A stretch of DNA of 8,032 bases, taken from positions 1-8,032 of the forward strand of contig JAAXIR010000179.1 of NCBI GenBank assembly GCA_012270265.1, given 5' to 3'. Of the stretch, positions 6,046 through 8,032 are shown piece by piece; the first letter of the stretch is position 1; each line of letters starts with the position of its first letter. Below the pieces are notes generated by a model, which worked only from the letters and a program-made list of their open reading frames with translations, was not told where the DNA came from and searched no databases. The DNA is from Candidatus Poseidoniales archaeon. Lineage in GTDB: Archaea > Thermoplasmatota > Poseidoniia > Poseidoniales > Poseidoniaceae. The translations under genes and the position numbers were made by a program.

Positions 6046-6088
6046 AAGCAAAATCAAGACTTATGTCCGACCTTCCACTGGGAGAGTC

Positions 6089-7237
6089 ATGGTCGACTTC
6101 CAATTGGACGAAATGCAGGAGATGCTTCGTGAACTTGCTCGAGAGTTTGCACGGGACGAAATACGCCCACATGCCGAACATTGGGATGAAGAATCCGTGT
6201 ATCCAAAAGAAACCATCCAACTCGCTCACGAGATGGGTTTGCTGAATCTTCATATTCCAGAGGCGTACGGTGGACCAGGCCTTGGCTGCATGGAAGAAGT
6301 CCTTGTCAACGAAGAACTTGCATGGGGAGATCCAGGTTTTGCTACTGCTGCGTATGCAACGGCTCTAGCATGCGCTCCAATCATTACTGGGGCAACCGAG
6401 GAACAGAAGAACGTCTGGTTACGAAAAGTCGCTGAAGAAGGTGCTCTAGCATCCTATGCAGTCACTGAGCCTGGTGCTGGTTCGGATGTTGCTGCCATTC
6501 AAACCACAGCGGTTCGAGATGGTGATGAATATGTCATCAACGGTTCCAAGATGTGGATCACTGGTGCAGGATATGCTGATTTCTTCTTCGTCTTGGCCAA
6601 GACAGACCCTGATGCAGGGTATCGAGGTATGTCTGGATTTATTGTTGAAGCAAATGCTGAGGGCCTCTCCCTAGGCAAAAAGGAGACCACCAGGGGGCAA
6701 CGTTGCAGTGATACACGTAGCATAACGTTCAACAATGTTCGCGTACCTGCCAACCAATTGGTCGGTGAAAGCGAATCTGGTGGGTGGATGAATGCCATGA
6801 ATGCCTTCGATTTGAGCCGTCCAAACATTGCAGCTCATGCGACTGGGCTTTCACGTGCAGCATACGAACACGCACTTCAATACAGCAACGAACGTCAGAC
6901 CTTTGGAAAGCCATTGCATAAGCACCAGGCCATTCAATTCATGCTTGCGGACATGAAAACGAGCATCGAGGCGAGCAGAATGCTTACCTGGAAGTCTGCT
7001 GCAGACGCAGACGCTGGCATCAAGAACACAGAATCTGCGGCTCATGCCAAGCGCTTCGCAGCAGATACGGCCATGCAAGTTTCAACCGATGCAGTACAAG
7101 TGTACGGAGGATATGGATACTCTGAGGAATATCCAGTTGCGCGACTCATGCGCGGTGCAAAGGTCATGCAAATCTACGAAGGAAGCAGTCAAGTTCAGCG
7201 CATGATCATCGGTCGAGAAATCACCAAGAATCTTTGA
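6089..7237 (+). CDS. Acyl-CoA dehydrogenase, medium-chain (MCAD)-like
   Basis: This 382-residue flavoenzyme is full length for the family and should oxidise acyl-CoA to trans-2-enoyl-CoA with FAD, passing electrons to electron-transfer flavoprotein (first step of beta-oxidation or amino-acid acyl-CoA breakdown). Family signature 1 is YAVTEPGAGSD (123-133), and the FAD-contact segment is KMWITGAG (154-161). GQRCSDTR (203-210) is the form found in MCAD, and RQTFGKP (269-275) is the usual dimer/FAD element. Signature 2 is QVYGGYGYSEEYPV (337-350), and the catalytic base is Glu364 in QIYEG. The alternative base position used by isovaleryl-CoA dehydrogenase holds Ser243, so it is not of that type. 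The ATG at 6089 is preceded by GGGAGAG (6080-6086) at very short spacing. The gene lies downstream of the antiporter and ends 11 bp from the convergent hypothetical gene. No ETF or enoyl-CoA hydratase is present here. Chain length cannot be set from sequence alone. Confidence 0.95.
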   Translation: MVDFQLDEMQEMLRELAREFARDEIRPHAEHWDEESVYPKETIQLAHEMGLLNLHIPEAYGGPGLGCMEEVLVNEELAWGDPGFATAAYATALACAPIITGATEEQKNVWLRKVAEEGALASYAVTEPGAGSDVAAIQTTAVRDGDEYVINGSKMWITGAGYADFFFVLAKTDPDAGYRGMSGFIVEANAEGLSLGKKETTRGQRCSDTRSITFNNVRVPANQLVGESESGGWMNAMNAFDLSRPNIAAHATGLSRAAYEHALQYSNERQTFGKPLHKHQAIQFMLADMKTSIEASRMLTWKSAADADAGIKNTESAAHAKRFAADTAMQVSTDAVQVYGGYGYSEEYPVARLMRGAKVMQIYEGSSQVQRMIIGREITKNL

Positions 7238-7248
7238 ATCGTGCAGAT

Positions 7249-7911
7249 TTAATCGAACCGCTGCATGATATCGTCAGATACGTCCTGCAACCAGTGTGTT
7301 TGAATGGAATCCAAATCAAACGGTTCCTCATCACCATCAAGGTCCCAAAAGCCTGGAAGGAAATCGATCAGTTCGATCTCACGATCTTGTTCCATGTAGT
7401 CCAGTGCATGTTGAGGATTACCACCATAATACAGAGCGCTTTCATCAATCATCTCCTGTGTGACCACCATTTCTTCTTGGAAGGTGAAGACGTGATACAA
7501 CTCTTCACGTGGGCAGACAATGAATTGTGCGACAAGCGGTATCTCCATGGCTAACTTGACGTCGTTATGCAAGCTTAGAGCAAGGGATGCAAGGCGATCG
7601 CCGACGGGTAGATGCTCTTTGTTTTCATGAATGTTTAGGCATAATTTCGCTGTGTACGCTCGTGTTTTTTCGCTATCAAAATCTCGTTTCCACGCAGCCC
7701 CCACGACTTCAGTCGTCCATGGAGTCTGCATGAACAGCCCGATTGGACGAGATGCTTCGACCTCGTAGTGTCTTCCTGAACGGCCACGAACCCGCACAAC
7801 AATCTTGTATATTGAGTTGGAATCGATCATTTCAATTCCATCGATGTTGCAAACCTCTCGAAGAAATTGCATGGATTTCTCATGCGGGTTCAGTTCACTT
7901 ACAGTCGACAC
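7249..7911 (-). CDS. Conserved-looking hypothetical soluble protein, GTG start
   Basis: I do not recognise this 220-residue protein. It has no signal peptide or membrane segment. The first half alternates likely beta strands and helices (IYKIVVRVRGRSGRHYEVEA, 34-53, reads as a beta hairpin), and residues 85-125 look helical. The second half is acidic, with YYGGNPQHALDYME (161-174) and a Trp/Asp-rich tail (FWDLDGDEEPFDLD, 188-201). Cys21, Cys91 and Cys133 are too scattered for a zinc ribbon. The start is GTG at 7911: an in-frame TAG lies six codons upstream with no ATG between, and GGAG (7923-7920) sits 8 bp before it. Two out-of-frame ATGs (7925 and 7913) lie just upstream. It has its own TATA box and is convergent with the acyl-CoA dehydrogenase. 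Codon use and length support a real gene. Confidence 0.8.
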   Translation of the reverse strand: MSTVSELNPHEKSMQFLREVCNIDGIEMIDSNSIYKIVVRVRGRSGRHYEVEASRPIGLFMQTPWTTEVVGAAWKRDFDSEKTRAYTAKLCLNIHENKEHLPVGDRLASLALSLHNDVKLAMEIPLVAQFIVCPREELYHVFTFQEEMVVTQEMIDESALYYGGNPQHALDYMEQDREIELIDFLPGFWDLDGDEEPFDLDSIQTHWLQDVSDDIMQRFD

Positions 7912-7918
7912 ATTCTTG

Positions 7919-7924
7919 TCTCCA
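7919..7924 (-). promoter_or_regulatory. Shine-Dalgarno site supporting the GTG start of the 7249-7911 gene
   Basis: On the minus strand TGGAGA covers 7924-7919, with the core GGAG ending 8 bases before the GTG at 7911. With the TATA box about 26 bp from a start near 7926, the leader would be only some 15 nt and would just include this motif. Confidence 0.5.
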
Positions 7925-7948
7925 TTCTACTGTATATGAACCGGAAAT

Positions 7949-7956
7949 TTTATAAA
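7949..7956. promoter_or_regulatory. Archaeal TATA box, palindromic, possibly bidirectional
   Basis: TTTATAAA is a perfect palindrome matching the archaeal TATA consensus. On the minus strand it predicts a start near 7926, just upstream of the Shine-Dalgarno and GTG of the hypothetical gene. On the plus strand it is preceded by the purine-rich GGAAA (7943-7947), a plausible TFB recognition element, which predicts a plus-strand start near 7979. The minus-strand side has no such purine-rich element. Orientation could therefore favour the plus strand or both. Confidence 0.6.
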
Positions 7957-8032
7957 CGTTAAAAAACTAGGGTGAGGATTTGGGGGGCTGGTGGGAGAGA
8001 AAGTTCGGAATCTATACACACGGGAGACGTAG
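7957..8032 (+). other. Right-edge segment, possible start of a plus-strand gene or RNA (unresolved)
   Basis: After the TATA box comes a G-rich stretch with no ATG. GTG at 7972 and TTG at 7980 both open frames that run off the window end, but 20 codons is not evidence. GGGAGAGAAAGTTCGG (7993-8008) faintly recalls the RNase P RNA core element GGAGGAAAGTCC, with several mismatches. A protein gene with an unusual start or a structured RNA are both possible. On the minus strand the same segment holds a T6 run (7966-7961), upstream of the hypothetical gene's promoter. Confidence 0.2.

Noticed and set aside
7249..7262. CGGTTCGATT on the minus strand resembling a tRNA T-arm
   Set aside because: It is the coding end of the hypothetical gene, and no acceptor or anticodon stem can be built.
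7961..7966. T6 run on the minus strand as a terminator
   Set aside because: No minus-strand gene is seen upstream of it in the window and there is no stem. It may simply be AT-rich promoter flank.
8001..8012. AGTTCGGAATC considered as a T-loop at the right edge
   Set aside because: The invariant A58 position is G, and the flanks do not pair as an acceptor stem.
1..8032. CRISPR array, insertion sequence, integrase, toxin-antitoxin or defence genes
   Set aside because: No regularly spaced repeats, terminal inverted repeats with target duplications, transposase motifs or recognisable defence domains were found on either strand.

Overview
The window looks like a piece of an archaeal chromosome, most plausibly from a marine planktonic Euryarchaeota/Thermoplasmatota lineage (Marine Group II-like). 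This placement is an inference. It rests on an archaeal-type TATA element (TTTATAAA) about 26 bp before a predicted transcript start, short leaders with occasional Shine-Dalgarno motifs, moderate GC content, and a gene mix of bacterial-like aerobic heterotroph enzymes beside archaeal-style small hypothetical genes. Nothing in the window (no rRNA, no ribosomal protein) fixes the taxon.

Layout. Positions 1-810 (+) hold the 3' part of a gene that begins upstream: the end of a response-regulator receiver domain followed by an acidic, helical C-terminal region of unknown function. Four bases later (815-1612, +) comes a TVP38/TMEM64-family membrane protein, probably in the same operon. A 70-bp gap with several small dyads leads to a large gene (1683-4268, +) encoding a natural fusion of the alpha and beta subunits of a thiamine-diphosphate 2-oxoacid dehydrogenase E1. 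Its 3' end overlaps by 23 bp the convergent aquaporin gene (4246-4854, -). The aquaporin is divergent, across 83 bp, from a calcium/cation antiporter gene (4938-6041, +); the antiporter's start codon lies inside a strong inverted repeat. An MCAD-like acyl-CoA dehydrogenase follows (6089-7237, +), and then a convergent unrecognised soluble protein (7249-7911, -). The final 121 bp carry a palindromic TATA box that could fire in both directions, and the start of an unidentified plus-strand transcript.

How the genes may work together. The E1 fusion (2-oxoacid to acyl-CoA, needing E2 and E3 that are not here) and the acyl-CoA dehydrogenase (acyl-CoA to enoyl-CoA) are both steps of amino-acid or fatty-acid catabolism feeding acyl-CoA to a respiring cell. 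The aquaporin, antiporter and TVP38 protein are membrane housekeeping functions. The genes lie in at least four transcription blocks, so this is not one dedicated pathway operon.

The region is mostly ordinary. I see no convincing new multi-gene system. The points most worth checking are the start-codon hairpin of the antiporter, the extra N-terminal domain of the fused E1, an Hsp70/actin-like phosphate-binding motif in the receiver-domain protein, and the bidirectional promoter at the right edge.
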